Assembly: GCA_963762965.1 (NCBI GenBank)
Contig: CAVXME010000004.1
Span: 1-64,000, forward strand
Reading direction: 5' to 3'
Source: DATBAX01 sp963762965
GTDB lineage: Bacteria > Acidobacteriota > Terriglobia > Terriglobales > Acidobacteriaceae
Length of the DNA stretch: 64,000 nt
Made by a program: the position numbers and the translations under genes. The notes under the pieces are model-generated. The model did not search any database. It was not told the origin of the DNA and was given only the letters and a program-made list of their open reading frames with translations. Below are positions 33,561 to 43,094 of the stretch, piece after piece; within the stretch, counting starts at the first letter, position 1; every line of letters starts with the position of its first letter.

Positions 33561-34118
33561 TTGGCTGGTGTGGCAAAAATCTCTCCCGCACTCAAAAAGC
33601 GCGCCGCGCAAATCAAACTGATCCTGATGGACGTGGACGGCACCATGACCGACGGCGGCGTCACCTTGCTCTCGCAAACCGACGGCACCGCGCTCGAAAT
33701 CAAAACCTTTGACGCGCACGATGGCCAGGGTCTTACCCTGGCGCACACTGCCGGCCTGCGCACTGGCTGCATCACCGGGCGGGAAAGTGCCGCGCTCCTG
33801 CGCCGCGCCAACGAAATGAAGATGGAGTTTATCTATATGAAACAGCCGGTGAAAATGCCGGCCTATGAAGAAATCGTTCGCAAAGCCGGCGTCTCCGATT
33901 CCGCGGTGGCCTTTATTGGCGACGACCTTCCCGACATCCCCTTGATGCGCCGCGTGGGTCTCGCGGTTGCCGTGGGGGACGCCGTTGCGGAGGTAAAAAA
34001 GGCCGCGCATTACACCACCAAGGCCCTCGCCGGACACGGCGCGGTCCGCGAGGCGGTGGAACTGGTCCTGAAATCCAAAGGCATCTGGGAAGAGATGATC
34101 GGCAAAGCGCGTGCCTGA
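33561..34118 (+). CDS. HAD phosphatase of the KdsC type
   Basis: A 185-residue HAD-superfamily phosphatase without cap domain. Motif I is LILMDVDGTMTDG, motif II is CITGRES, and the final motif is FIGDDLPDIPLMRRVGL. This set is typical of 3-deoxy-D-manno-octulosonate-8-phosphate phosphatase, which serves lipopolysaccharide core synthesis. YrbI-like phosphatases for other acidic sugars share it. No kdsA or kdsB lies nearby, so the substrate is not fixed by context. The TTG at 33561 is chosen for the GGAGG 5 bp upstream; the frame is open 12 bases further up. Its end overlaps the next start by 8 bp. Confidence 0.85.
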   Translation: MAGVAKISPALKKRAAQIKLILMDVDGTMTDGGVTLLSQTDGTALEIKTFDAHDGQGLTLAHTAGLRTGCITGRESAALLRRANEMKMEFIYMKQPVKMPAYEEIVRKAGVSDSAVAFIGDDLPDIPLMRRVGLAVAVGDAVAEVKKAAHYTTKALAGHGAVREAVELVLKSKGIWEEMIGKARA

Positions 34119-35811
34119 CGCTAACGCAACCACGATTTCGCCCTTCGCCGGCAAGCCAGCTCCCAAAGCGATGCTGGTGGACGTCGCACGCCTGGAGAAG
34201 GAATATTTTGAGCGCCATCCTGACCTGAGTGATCGCAACCAGCTGGTCAGCTTCGGCACCAGTGGACATCGCGGCTCGCCGCTGCACGGCACCTTCACCG
34301 AAGCCCACATCCTGGCGATTACGCAGGCGATCTGCGATTACCGGCGCGAGCAGGGCACCGACGGCCCACTCTACATGGGGAAAGACACTCATGCGCTGTC
34401 CGCGCCCGCGCAGCGCACCGCGCTCGAGGTGCTGGCAGCGAACAGCGTCGAAACCATCATCCAGGAAAACGACGGCGTCGCTCCGACTCCGGTCATCTCG
34501 CGGGCAATTCTGGTTTACAACCGCGGACGGAAAGAACATCTGGCCGACGGAATCGTGATCACGCCGTCGCACAATCCGCCCGAAGATGGAGGCTTCAAGT
34601 ACAACCCAACCAACGGCGGCCCCGCCGATACGGACGTAACGCGCTGGGTGCAGGACCGGGCAAATGAATTATTGCGAGCCGGCAATGTGGGAGTGAGGCG
34701 CGTTCCGTTTGCCAAAGCCATGCAGGCCGCGTCCACGCATCAGGAAGATTTCATCCTGCCATACGTTCGCGATCTCAAGAACGTAGTGGATATGGATGCG
34801 ATCCGCGACGCCCACCTCAAACTCGGCGTGGACCCGCTGGGCGGGGCGTCGCTGCCTTATTGGGAGCCGATCAACTCGGTTTACGGACTGGACATCGCCG
34901 TTGTCAATCCAACTGTCGATCCGACATTTTCGTTTATGACGGTGGACCACGATGGCAAGATCCGCATGGATTGTTCCAGTCCGTATGCGATGGCCAGCCT
35001 GGTCGGGCTTAAAGATCAATATCAGGTGGCCTTCGCCAACGATCCTGACGCCGACCGGCACGGGATTGTGACTCCGGTGGCGGGTTTGATGAATCCGAAC
35101 CACTATCTGGCGGTGGCGATCCGATATTTGCTCACGCATCGCCCACAGTGGCGGCAGGATGCAGCGGTAGGAAAAACCCTGGTGAGCAGCAGCATGATTG
35201 ATCGCGTGGTCAAAAAGCTTGGCAGGGACCTGCGCGAAGTACCGGTGGGCTTCAAATGGTTTGTGCCGGGACTGGTTGACGGCTCGTTTTGCTTCGGGGG
35301 AGAAGAAAGCGCCGGCGCAAGTTTTCTTCGCCACGATGGCACCGCGTGGACGACTGACAAGGACGGGATCATCTTGAACCTGCTGGCGGCGGAGATTACG
35401 GCTCGGACAGGCAAGAATCCCGGCGAGCACTACCGTGAACTGACGGCGGAATTCGGCACTCCGTACTACACGCGCATAGACGCCCCGGCCACACCCGAGC
35501 AGAAAGCAAAACTACAAAAACTCTCACCGGAAGCGGTGAAGGAGTCGGGTCTCGCGGGTGAACCGATTACCGCCAAACTGACCAGGGCCCCCGGTAATGA
35601 CGCGCCCATCGGCGGACTGAAAGTGGTGGCCGGAAGCGGCTGGTTTGCCGCCCGGCCTTCGGGCACGGAGAACGTCTACAAAATATATGCGGAGAGCTTT
35701 CAGGGCCAAACGCATCTCAACGCGATCGTTCGCGAAGCCCAGGCAATGGTGAATAATGCGTTGAGTGGAGGGCGTTCCTCCGATTGGAGTTCGCCCCCCG
35801 GCCGAGCCTAA
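34111..35811 (+). CDS. pgm: Phosphoglucomutase (alpha-D-glucose)
   Basis: A 566-residue enzyme interconverting glucose-1-phosphate and glucose-6-phosphate. Motifs: VSFGTSGHRGSPLHGTFTE at the start, the phosphoserine loop VITPSHNPPEDGG, the magnesium loop NDPDADRHGIV, the sugar-binding FGGEESAGASFLR and the phosphate-binding ARPSGTENVYK. Length matches E. coli Pgm. The GTG start overlaps the kdsC-type gene by 8 bp. It supplies glucose-1-phosphate for nucleotide sugars such as UDP-glucose, the substrate of the dehydrogenase at 51985. Confidence 0.95.
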   Translation: MPDANATTISPFAGKPAPKAMLVDVARLEKEYFERHPDLSDRNQLVSFGTSGHRGSPLHGTFTEAHILAITQAICDYRREQGTDGPLYMGKDTHALSAPAQRTALEVLAANSVETIIQENDGVAPTPVISRAILVYNRGRKEHLADGIVITPSHNPPEDGGFKYNPTNGGPADTDVTRWVQDRANELLRAGNVGVRRVPFAKAMQAASTHQEDFILPYVRDLKNVVDMDAIRDAHLKLGVDPLGGASLPYWEPINSVYGLDIAVVNPTVDPTFSFMTVDHDGKIRMDCSSPYAMASLVGLKDQYQVAFANDPDADRHGIVTPVAGLMNPNHYLAVAIRYLLTHRPQWRQDAAVGKTLVSSSMIDRVVKKLGRDLREVPVGFKWFVPGLVDGSFCFGGEESAGASFLRHDGTAWTTDKDGIILNLLAAEITARTGKNPGEHYRELTAEFGTPYYTRIDAPATPEQKAKLQKLSPEAVKESGLAGEPITAKLTRAPGNDAPIGGLKVVAGSGWFAARPSGTENVYKIYAESFQGQTHLNAIVREAQAMVNNALSGGRSSDWSSPPGRA

Positions 35812-35818
35812 CCAAACG

Positions 35819-36127
35819 TTAATTGCTCCAGATGACTTGGGCTTTTTTTGCGGTAGCGTGCTCTTTTTTCAGCATGCGCGCGGAATCGCCAAGCGGGGTG
35901 GGATGGGATACGGGCGCGACTTCCCACAAAGGCCTTTCGCCCTGGGCCCAGGTGTAACCTGAGTTATCCAATATGTTCTGTTCACGTCCCATCGAGTGCT
36001 GGGAAGCCATGGATTCATGGCTCTGAAACTCCAGCGGGGACGGATTCGCATTTAACGCTGAACCGAAGGCCTGTCCAAAGGCCGCTGTCGCACAAAGAAA
36101 GCACAGTGCCAATACGCTAATTTTCAT
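35819..36127 (-). CDS. Small secreted protein (102 aa)
   Basis: A signal peptide (MKISVLALCFLCATAAFGQA) is followed by a short, polar mature part with no repeats or cysteines (SHESMASQHSMGREQNILDN, WAQGERPLWEVAP). It converges with pgm, 7 bp apart. The family is unknown to me. It may be periplasmic or surface exposed. Confidence 0.65.
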   Translation of the reverse strand: MKISVLALCFLCATAAFGQAFGSALNANPSPLEFQSHESMASQHSMGREQNILDNSGYTWAQGERPLWEVAPVSHPTPLGDSARMLKKEHATAKKAQVIWSN

Positions 36128-36435
36128 CGACTTTTGTCTCCTGCTTTAAGAGTCCCTGCTGCCGGCGATGCCCGCGGGAGGTGCAAGTTGCGGTGCGCGT
36201 CCCGGCTCTGCATGCTATATATGCAAGCCCCGTACCAACCTCTAAGTCGTTGATACGCATGATGTTATCCTCTTGCGTCAACGGCTCTGCGCAATTGTTT
36301 GCACAATTGTGGACGGGCTGAACAGCGCGGGCGGGAAAACCCAGGGTCAGTATCCGGGTTTGACAAAGTTCGGCGGTTTCTCTAACTTTGCGGAATTACA
36401 GGAAGGTTTGCCGCAACCGTAATTCAGGAATAAAC
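36128..36435. other. Divergent intergenic region with palindromic words
   Basis: About 308 bp between divergent genes. It contains two CAATTG words exactly 12 bp apart (36292 and 36304) within GCGCAATTGTTTGCACAATTGTG, and TGCATGCTATATATGCA near 36210. Either could be a regulator site for the molybdenum hydroxylase operon. No gene is seen. Confidence 0.4.
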
Positions 36436-36891
36436 ATGATCCAACTCAAAATAAATGGGGTTGAACACTCCTTCGACGGCGATCCTGAAATGCCGTTGCT
36501 GTGGTATCTGCGGGACACGCTAGGAATGGCGGGAACGAAATATGGTTGCGGCATGGCGCTCTGCGGCGCATGCACGGTGCTGGAAAACGGAAGCGCGGTC
36601 CGGTCCTGCTCCAAAGCCATGAACACGTTGGAGGGCAAGAACATCACCACCATCGAGGGCATCGCGGAGAAAGGACTACACCCGGTGCAGAAGGCATGGG
36701 TAGAGAACAACGTTCCGCAATGCGGTTATTGCCAGCCCGGCCAGATCATGCAGACAGTGTCGCTGCTTAATAGCAAACGAAAAGTCACGGACCAGGAAAT
36801 TGATGCGGTCATGTCGGGGAATATTTGCCGGTGTGGGACCTATCAGCGAATTCGCGCGGCCATCAAGGCGGCGGCGAAGGAGACGGCATGA
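36436..36891 (+). CDS. iorA: 2Fe-2S subunit of a xanthine-oxidase-family hydroxylase
   Basis: A 151-residue subunit with two 2Fe-2S clusters. The plant-type cluster ligands are in YGCGMALCGACTVLENG and RSC. The helical-domain cluster is in QCGYCQPGQIM and NICRCGTYQRIR. It passes electrons from the Mo-pterin subunit encoded next. There is no FAD subunit gene nearby, the arrangement of isoquinoline-1-oxidoreductase (IorAB) and related membrane-linked aldehyde or heterocycle hydroxylases that use a cytochrome acceptor. The gene symbol reflects this architecture, not a proven substrate. Confidence 0.85.
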   Translation: MIQLKINGVEHSFDGDPEMPLLWYLRDTLGMAGTKYGCGMALCGACTVLENGSAVRSCSKAMNTLEGKNITTIEGIAEKGLHPVQKAWVENNVPQCGYCQPGQIMQTVSLLNSKRKVTDQEIDAVMSGNICRCGTYQRIRAAIKAAAKETA

Positions 36892-39137
36892 TCACCATCG
36901 AGAATGTCAGCCGTCGCGGATTCCTTCAAGGCATAGTTTCGGCGGGTGGCTTTGTGTTGTGCGCGAGCCTGGTGCCGCGGACACTGTTTGCGTTGGATGC
37001 CGCGGACGTTCCTATCGACGGCACGGTACTGCATCCGACCATTTTTGTAGGGATCGACGCCGACGGAACTGTCTATATAATCGCCCACCGTTCTGACATG
37101 GGGACGGGAACCCGTACCAGCCTTCCACGCGTGGTCGCCGACGAACTCGATGCCGATTGGTCGCGGGTGAAAGTCGTGCAAGCGCTGGGAGATGCGAAAT
37201 ACGGAGACCAGGACACCGACGGATCGCATTCGGTCAGAAGCTTTTTCGATGTAATGCGAGAGAGCGGGGCCACGGCGCGTTTCATGCTGGTCAGTGCCGC
37301 GGCGCAACAATGGAATGTCCCGATGTCGGAGTGCGTAACCAATCCCGTCCATACCGTTGTTCACACGCCGACGGGACGTAAATTGGGATATGGCGAACTT
37401 GCCACCGCGGCTGCAAAACTTCCCGTCCCTAAGAAAGAAGAATTGAAATTCAAACCGAGAAGCGCATGGCGCTACATCGGCAAACCCTCGGCCCATTACG
37501 ATGTAGAAGATCTGTGCACCGGCAAACCGGTGTTTGGCATGGATGTTCGCCGCGAGGGCATGGTTTACGCAGCTATTGCGCATCCGCCGGTGTTGGGCGG
37601 GAAGGTCAAATCGTATGACGACAAAACGACTCTGCAAGTGCAGGGAGTCAAGCAGACGGTCTCGATTGAACCCTTCAAGGCGCCGCATGAGTTCCAGCCG
37701 CTAGGCGGGGTCGCGGTCATCGCGGACAACACTTGGTCTGCGTTCAAAGGCCGCAGAAAACTACAAATCGATTGGGACAACGGACCCAACAGTAGTTTCG
37801 ATTCCGACCAGTTTAAGAAAGAGATGCAGGAAACCGCGCGCAAGCCTGGCAAGGTAGTGCGCAATATTGGTGACGTGGACGCCGAATTCGCCAAAGGCGG
37901 AAAAATTCTCGAGGCAGAGTACTACGCGCCCATGCTGGCCCACGTATCCATGGAAACGCCGGTTGCGGTTGCCGAATATCGCGAGGGTAAAGTAACGGCG
38001 TGGACCTGCACGCAAAATCCGCAAGGAGTGCAGGAAACCGTAGCCAAAGCAGTGGGCATCAAGAAAGAAGACGTGACCTGCCATGTCACGCTGCTCGGCG
38101 GAGGTTTTGGCCGCAAATCCAAGCCTGACTATGTGGCCGAGGCAGCGGTGCTTTCAAAAAATCTCGGCAAACCGGTGAAAGTGGTTTGGAGCCGCGAAGA
38201 CGACATCAAGTTCGATTACTTTCACACCGTGGCTGCCATGTACATGAAGGCGTCCGTCGGTGCCGATGGCAAGCCGACTGCCTGGTTGCAGCGTTCAGTG
38301 TTCCCGCCCATTGGTTCAACTTTCGGGATTGATGTGAAGCTGGGTGACGACGGCGAGATGTCCATGGGCTGGAACAACGTGCCCTTTGATCTTCCCAACC
38401 ATCGCGCGGAGAACGGTGAAGCGGCGGCACATGTTCGGATTGGCTGGCTGCGCTCCGTAGCAAATATTTATCATGCGTTCGCCGTGCAGTCTTTTGCGAA
38501 TGAGTTGGCCCATAACGCCGGCCGCGATCCCCTGGATTATCTGCTCTCTCTGATCGGACCCGGACGCATCATAAAAGAAAATGTGGATCCAGACGATGCG
38601 TCTGCCGCGAATTATCCCTTTGATACCGCACGCCTGCGTCACGTCACCGAACTGGCGGCCGAAAAAGCGGGCTGGGGCAAACGTAAGCTTGGTAAAGGAA
38701 CGGGATTAGGCATCGCGGTGCACCGCAGCTTCCTTACTTATGTGGCCACCGTGGTGGAGGTCGAGGTCAGCGACCAGGGTGCCGTGCGCATTCCGCGAGT
38801 TGAGACGGTGGTGGATGCGGGAACAATTGTGAATCCAGATACGGTGCGGGCACAATTTGAAGGTGCGGCGGTTTTTGGCACAAGCATCGCCCGTACCGGA
38901 GAAATCACCGCGACGAACGGCGTGATCAATCAATCGAATTTCAATGACTATCAAGTTGCCCGCATGAACGAAGCGCCTTATCAGACCTATGTTCACATCG
39001 TGGAAAGCGAAGCTCCTCCGGCCGGAGTGGGCGAGCCGGGAGTGCCGCCATTCGCGCCCGCTTTGTGTAACGCAATCTTCGCCGCTACCGGCAAACGCGT
39101 GCGGGAGCTGCCGCTCGCGCGCAATGGATTCAGCTAA
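36888..39137 (+). CDS. iorB: Molybdopterin-binding subunit of a Tat-exported hydroxylase
   Basis: A 749-residue catalytic subunit. It starts with a twin-arginine signal (SRRGFLQGIVSAGGF), so it is folded in the cytoplasm and exported. The xanthine-dehydrogenase-type Mo domains are recognised by RSDMGTGTRTSLPRVVADEL, VTLLGGGFGRKSKPDY, HVRIGWLRSVANIYHAF, and VVEVEVSDQGAVRIPRVETV; PPAGVGEPGVPPFAPALCNA holds the conserved Gly-Glu active-site pair. The start overlaps iorA by ATGA. It probably oxidises an N-heterocycle or aldehyde in the periplasm. Substrate unknown. Confidence 0.88.
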   Translation: MITIENVSRRGFLQGIVSAGGFVLCASLVPRTLFALDAADVPIDGTVLHPTIFVGIDADGTVYIIAHRSDMGTGTRTSLPRVVADELDADWSRVKVVQALGDAKYGDQDTDGSHSVRSFFDVMRESGATARFMLVSAAAQQWNVPMSECVTNPVHTVVHTPTGRKLGYGELATAAAKLPVPKKEELKFKPRSAWRYIGKPSAHYDVEDLCTGKPVFGMDVRREGMVYAAIAHPPVLGGKVKSYDDKTTLQVQGVKQTVSIEPFKAPHEFQPLGGVAVIADNTWSAFKGRRKLQIDWDNGPNSSFDSDQFKKEMQETARKPGKVVRNIGDVDAEFAKGGKILEAEYYAPMLAHVSMETPVAVAEYREGKVTAWTCTQNPQGVQETVAKAVGIKKEDVTCHVTLLGGGFGRKSKPDYVAEAAVLSKNLGKPVKVVWSREDDIKFDYFHTVAAMYMKASVGADGKPTAWLQRSVFPPIGSTFGIDVKLGDDGEMSMGWNNVPFDLPNHRAENGEAAAHVRIGWLRSVANIYHAFAVQSFANELAHNAGRDPLDYLLSLIGPGRIIKENVDPDDASAANYPFDTARLRHVTELAAEKAGWGKRKLGKGTGLGIAVHRSFLTYVATVVEVEVSDQGAVRIPRVETVVDAGTIVNPDTVRAQFEGAAVFGTSIARTGEITATNGVINQSNFNDYQVARMNEAPYQTYVHIVESEAPPAGVGEPGVPPFAPALCNAIFAATGKRVRELPLARNGFS

Positions 39138-39176
39138 GCGGTTTCAGGTAATCGGCTTCAGGTAAACAGGCCCATC

Positions 39177-41138
39177 ATGAAAAAAGACGAAAGCAATCCA
39201 TCTCGTGATCGCGAGCTGGGGATGGACAAGCCCATCACTCGCCGTGATTTCCTGAACGGGATGGCCGTTGGAGTGGGAGGAGTGGCGGCGAGTTCCCTGG
39301 TTCCGGGATTCGCTTTCGCCGCGGATGAATCATCCAATCTTGCCCAGAATGCTCCGGGATATTACCCGCCCGTGCTGACCGGCATGCGCGGCAGCCATGA
39401 TGGATCTTTCGCTATCGCTCATGCGCTTCGCGACGGCAAATTCTGGAAGACTGCGGGAACGCCTATCAATACTCGCGAGATTTACGACCTGGTGATTGTG
39501 GGCGGGGGCCTGAGCGGGCTGGCGGCGGCGTATTTCTATCGCGCGAAGAATCCCTCGGCGCGGATTCTTATTCTCGATAATCACGATGATTTTGGCGGCC
39601 ACGCCAAGCGCAACGAATTTCATTCGCGCGGGCGCATGATGCTGTCGAATGGGGGAACGTGGGCGATTGAATCGTTCTTTCCTTATAGCAAAGAAGCGCG
39701 CGGATTGATGACCGAGTTGGGGGTCGATCCTCCGGCACTGGAAGCGAAATGCCATGATCAGACCGCTTATCAGGATTTGAGCACGGCATGTTTCTTCGAT
39801 AAAGAAACCTTCGGTGCGGACAAACTGCTGACCGGTGTTCCCCATGGCGGTGGGAAGAGCGCGGCATCCTGGACGGAGTTCTTGCGCAACGCGCCTCTTT
39901 CCGATGATGCAAAACGCGACATTGCGCGTATTCAAGAAGCCAAGATTGACTACCTGCCGGGCTTGACGCAAGCCGAGAAGAAAGACCGGCTTTCGCGCAT
40001 GAGCTATAAAGATTTTCTTCTGAAGGTGGTCAAAGCCCACCCCGATGTGGTGCCGTTTTATCAGACCCGCACGCACGACCTTTATGGAGTTGGCATCGAC
40101 GCGATTCCAGCACTGGATTGCTGGGCCATTGAGTTTCCGGGATTTCAAGGGTTAAGCCTGGATCGGGTTCCGTCTCCGCGCCTCAGCTTTACCGCGTTGG
40201 GTTTCGTTACCCCGGACCAGCCGCCATACTATTTTCACTTTCCGGATGGCAATGCGTCGGTCGCCCGCCTGCTGGTACGAGCGCTGATTCCCGCCGCGGC
40301 CCCGGGTCACACTGCCGAAGACATTGTCACGGCGCGTGTGGATTACAGCAAACTTGATGCAGTAAGTTCTCCGATTCGCATCCGGTTGAATAGCACCGTC
40401 GTCGGAGTGAAGCATGTGGGTGAACCTGCGTCCGCCAAAGAAGTTGAGATTACCTACGGCAGTGGGAAGCAGGCTTTCACGGTTCGCGCGAAGGGGACGG
40501 TGTTGGCTTGCTGGAACATGGTCATCCCTTATTTGTGTCCGGAGCTGCCCGCCAAACAAAAAGAGGCGCTGCATTACGGAGTGAAAGTGCCTCTGGTGTA
40601 TTCCACCGTCGCGGTGCGAAATTGGACAGCGTTTCAGAAGCTGGGCGCGCAGCGTGTGCTTTGTCCGGGCATGTACCACACCGATGTTGTGCTGAACACG
40701 GCGATCAACATCGGCGAGTACCAATCGCCGAAATCGGCGGACGAGCCGATGCTTCTGCACATGACGAGAACTCCGTGCATGCCAGGTTTGTCCGCTCGCG
40801 ATCAACAACGCGCGGGACATTACGAATTGCTGGCCACGCCGTTCGAAACGTTCGAACGGAATATTCGAGATCAATTGGGGAGAGTATTGGGTCCGGGCGG
40901 ATTTGATCCCGCGCGCGACATCGAGGCCATCACGGTAAACCGCTGGCCCCACGGCTACGCTTACGAGTACAACCCGCTCTGGGACCCGGATTGGCCGGCC
41001 GGGGAAAGACCATGCGACATCGCACGAAAACAATTCGGCCGGATTACGATTGCCAATTCCGATGCCGCCGCCGCGGCCTACACCGATCAGGCGTTTGATC
41101 AGGCCTATCGCGCAGTACAGGAATTGCTGGCAGGCTGA
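39177..41138 (+). CDS. Tat-exported FAD oxidoreductase, spermidine-dehydrogenase-like (copy 1)
   Basis: A 653-residue flavoprotein. Residues ~20-55 are a Tat signal (ITRRDFLNGMAVGVGG). The FAD fold follows at DLVIVGGGLSGLAAAYFYRA, then ILILDNHDDFGGHAKRNEF and GRMMLSNGGTW. These match proteins annotated as spermidine dehydrogenase, which oxidises polyamines to aminobutyraldehyde. C-terminal blocks such as VNRWPHGYAYEYNPLWDPDW are shared with copy 2. It lies 39 bp after iorB, so the Mo hydroxylase could oxidise the aldehyde it makes, an attractive but untested link. Confidence 0.82.
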   Translation: MKKDESNPSRDRELGMDKPITRRDFLNGMAVGVGGVAASSLVPGFAFAADESSNLAQNAPGYYPPVLTGMRGSHDGSFAIAHALRDGKFWKTAGTPINTREIYDLVIVGGGLSGLAAAYFYRAKNPSARILILDNHDDFGGHAKRNEFHSRGRMMLSNGGTWAIESFFPYSKEARGLMTELGVDPPALEAKCHDQTAYQDLSTACFFDKETFGADKLLTGVPHGGGKSAASWTEFLRNAPLSDDAKRDIARIQEAKIDYLPGLTQAEKKDRLSRMSYKDFLLKVVKAHPDVVPFYQTRTHDLYGVGIDAIPALDCWAIEFPGFQGLSLDRVPSPRLSFTALGFVTPDQPPYYFHFPDGNASVARLLVRALIPAAAPGHTAEDIVTARVDYSKLDAVSSPIRIRLNSTVVGVKHVGEPASAKEVEITYGSGKQAFTVRAKGTVLACWNMVIPYLCPELPAKQKEALHYGVKVPLVYSTVAVRNWTAFQKLGAQRVLCPGMYHTDVVLNTAINIGEYQSPKSADEPMLLHMTRTPCMPGLSARDQQRAGHYELLATPFETFERNIRDQLGRVLGPGGFDPARDIEAITVNRWPHGYAYEYNPLWDPDWPAGERPCDIARKQFGRITIANSDAAAAAYTDQAFDQAYRAVQELLAG

Positions 41139-41180
41139 CCGCGAGTGGTTCGCAGCGGATTCAAGTTTGTGGAGGTTTGA

Positions 41181-43094
41181 ATGAGTGACGATTCGCGCGA
41201 CCGTGATCTGGGCATGGACCGCAAGATCACGCGTCGCGATTTCTTGAACGGGGTCAGCATTGCGGTTGGCGGATCGGTGCTGGCCGCGAGCGTTCCAGGA
41301 CTGAGTGGTCTCGAAACATCCACTTCATCCTATGCTCCGGAAAAAGATCCGGGTTATTACCCGCCGGCGCTAATGGGGATGCGTGGCAATCATGAAGGCA
41401 GCTACACCTATGCGCATCAACTTCGCGACGGAGACTTCTGGGAGAGCGCGTCCAAGACAGAAGACACCGGGGAGAAATATGATCTGGTCGTTGTTGGCGG
41501 TGGCATCAGCGGATTGGCGGCGGCTTACTTTTATCGTAAGCAAGCTGGCGCGAACGCGCGCATTCTGATTCTCGATAATCACGACGATTTCGGCGGTCAC
41601 GCCAAGCGCAATGAGTTCACAGCGGGGAAGCGCATGGTGCTGAGCAATGGTGGAACGCAATCGATTGAGAATCCCGGCGAATACAGCAAGGTTGCGAAGG
41701 AATTATTGGTCGAGCTGGGGATTGATACCCAGCGTTTCTATAAAGACTACGATCAAACGCTCTACTCCAAGCTAAAAACAGGATGCTTCTACGACCGCGA
41801 GACGTTTGGCGAAGATCGTTTGGTCACGGGAATGGGGGACGCGCCCTGGAAGGAATTTCTGGCCAAGAGTCCGCTCTCGGAGGTGACGCGCCGCGATATT
41901 GAGCGCGTTTACACCGAAAAAGTCGATTACATGCCGGGACTGTCGCAAGAAGAAAAGAAGAAGCAACTGGCGAAAATGAGCTACGCGGACTTCCTAACCA
42001 AAGTTTGCAAAGTGCATGCGGAGGCATTGCCGTTTTTTCAGAAGTATCCGCATGATCTTTTTTGCGTTGGAATTGAGGCGGTTTCAGCTCTTAGTTGCTA
42101 CAGGAACGGCGACGACTATGACTCTTTCACCTATGCAGGGTTTGATGGATTGGGTCTTGATGCCGTCCCGGACGAGGAGCCTTACATCTTTCATTTTCCG
42201 GATGGTAATGCTTCGATCGCGCGCCTGCTGGTGAGATCGCTGATTCCCGGGAGTGTTCCCGGGAACACAATGGAAGATGTGGTGACATCCCGCGCCAACT
42301 ACAGCCTTCTTGACCAGGAGAAGTCGCCGATTCGAATCCGATTGAATACGACAGTGGTCCGGGCGAGACACTTAGGACCTGCGGAATCCTCAAAAGAAGT
42401 TGCCATCGACTACATGCGGGGCGGGAAGCTGCAATCGGTGGTCGCCAAGAACTGCGTTTTGGCCTGCTACAACATGATGATTCCGTATCTTTGCCCCGAG
42501 CTACCTGCAAAACAGAAGGAAGCACTGAGCTACTGTGTAAAGGCGCCGCTGGTATATACCCATGTGGCCCTGCGCAACTGGACTGCATTTCAGAAGCTGG
42601 GAATACATCAGATCTTCGCGCCGGGCGGTTACCACTCTTTGGTCGCGCTGGATTTTCCGGTGAGCATTGGCCAGTATGAGTTCCCCAGCAAGCCGGAAGA
42701 TCCCATGGTGTTATTCATGCTGCGGACGCCGTGCAAGCCCGGCTTACCGCGGCGCGAACAATTCCGCATGGGAAGAGTGGAGTTATTTGTGACTCCGTTT
42801 TCGACGTTTGAACGGAATATTCGAGATCAGTTGGGAAGAATGCTGGGGCCGTCAGGGTTCGATCCCGCGCGCGATATTGAGGGAATCACGGTGAATCGCT
42901 GGGCGCATGGCTATGCCTACGAATACGAATCGCTTTCCGATCCGGACTGGCCCGAAGCCGAGCGGCCTTGCGTGATTGGCCGCCAACGCTTTGGAAGAAT
43001 TTCGATTGCCAATTCCGATGCGGGGGCCAGTGCTTACACCAATGTGGCGATTGATCAGGCGTACCGGGCAGTGGGAGAGTTGTCGCTCAGCTGA
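41181..43094 (+). CDS. Tat-exported FAD oxidoreductase, spermidine-dehydrogenase-like (copy 2)
   Basis: A 637-residue tandem paralogue of the preceding gene, 42 bp apart. The Tat signal (ITRRDFLNGVSIAVGG), the FAD motif DLVVVGGGISGLAAAYFYRK, ILILDNHDDFGGHAKRNEF and the C-terminal VNRWAHGYAYEYESLSDPDW are shared with it. The N-terminal preface DSRDRDLGMDRKITRRDF is also nearly the same. Divergence is larger in the middle, where substrate-binding residues are expected, so the two may act on different amines. The 3' end overlaps the end of the convergent DedA-rhodanese gene by 8 bp. Confidence 0.82.
   Translation: MSDDSRDRDLGMDRKITRRDFLNGVSIAVGGSVLAASVPGLSGLETSTSSYAPEKDPGYYPPALMGMRGNHEGSYTYAHQLRDGDFWESASKTEDTGEKYDLVVVGGGISGLAAAYFYRKQAGANARILILDNHDDFGGHAKRNEFTAGKRMVLSNGGTQSIENPGEYSKVAKELLVELGIDTQRFYKDYDQTLYSKLKTGCFYDRETFGEDRLVTGMGDAPWKEFLAKSPLSEVTRRDIERVYTEKVDYMPGLSQEEKKKQLAKMSYADFLTKVCKVHAEALPFFQKYPHDLFCVGIEAVSALSCYRNGDDYDSFTYAGFDGLGLDAVPDEEPYIFHFPDGNASIARLLVRSLIPGSVPGNTMEDVVTSRANYSLLDQEKSPIRIRLNTTVVRARHLGPAESSKEVAIDYMRGGKLQSVVAKNCVLACYNMMIPYLCPELPAKQKEALSYCVKAPLVYTHVALRNWTAFQKLGIHQIFAPGGYHSLVALDFPVSIGQYEFPSKPEDPMVLFMLRTPCKPGLPRREQFRMGRVELFVTPFSTFERNIRDQLGRMLGPSGFDPARDIEGITVNRWAHGYAYEYESLSDPDWPEAERPCVIGRQRFGRISIANSDAGASAYTNVAIDQAYRAVGELSLS

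Noticed and set aside
37073..37342. Minus-strand frames within the molybdopterin subunit gene
   Set aside because: Antisense shadows of a gene with strong family motifs.
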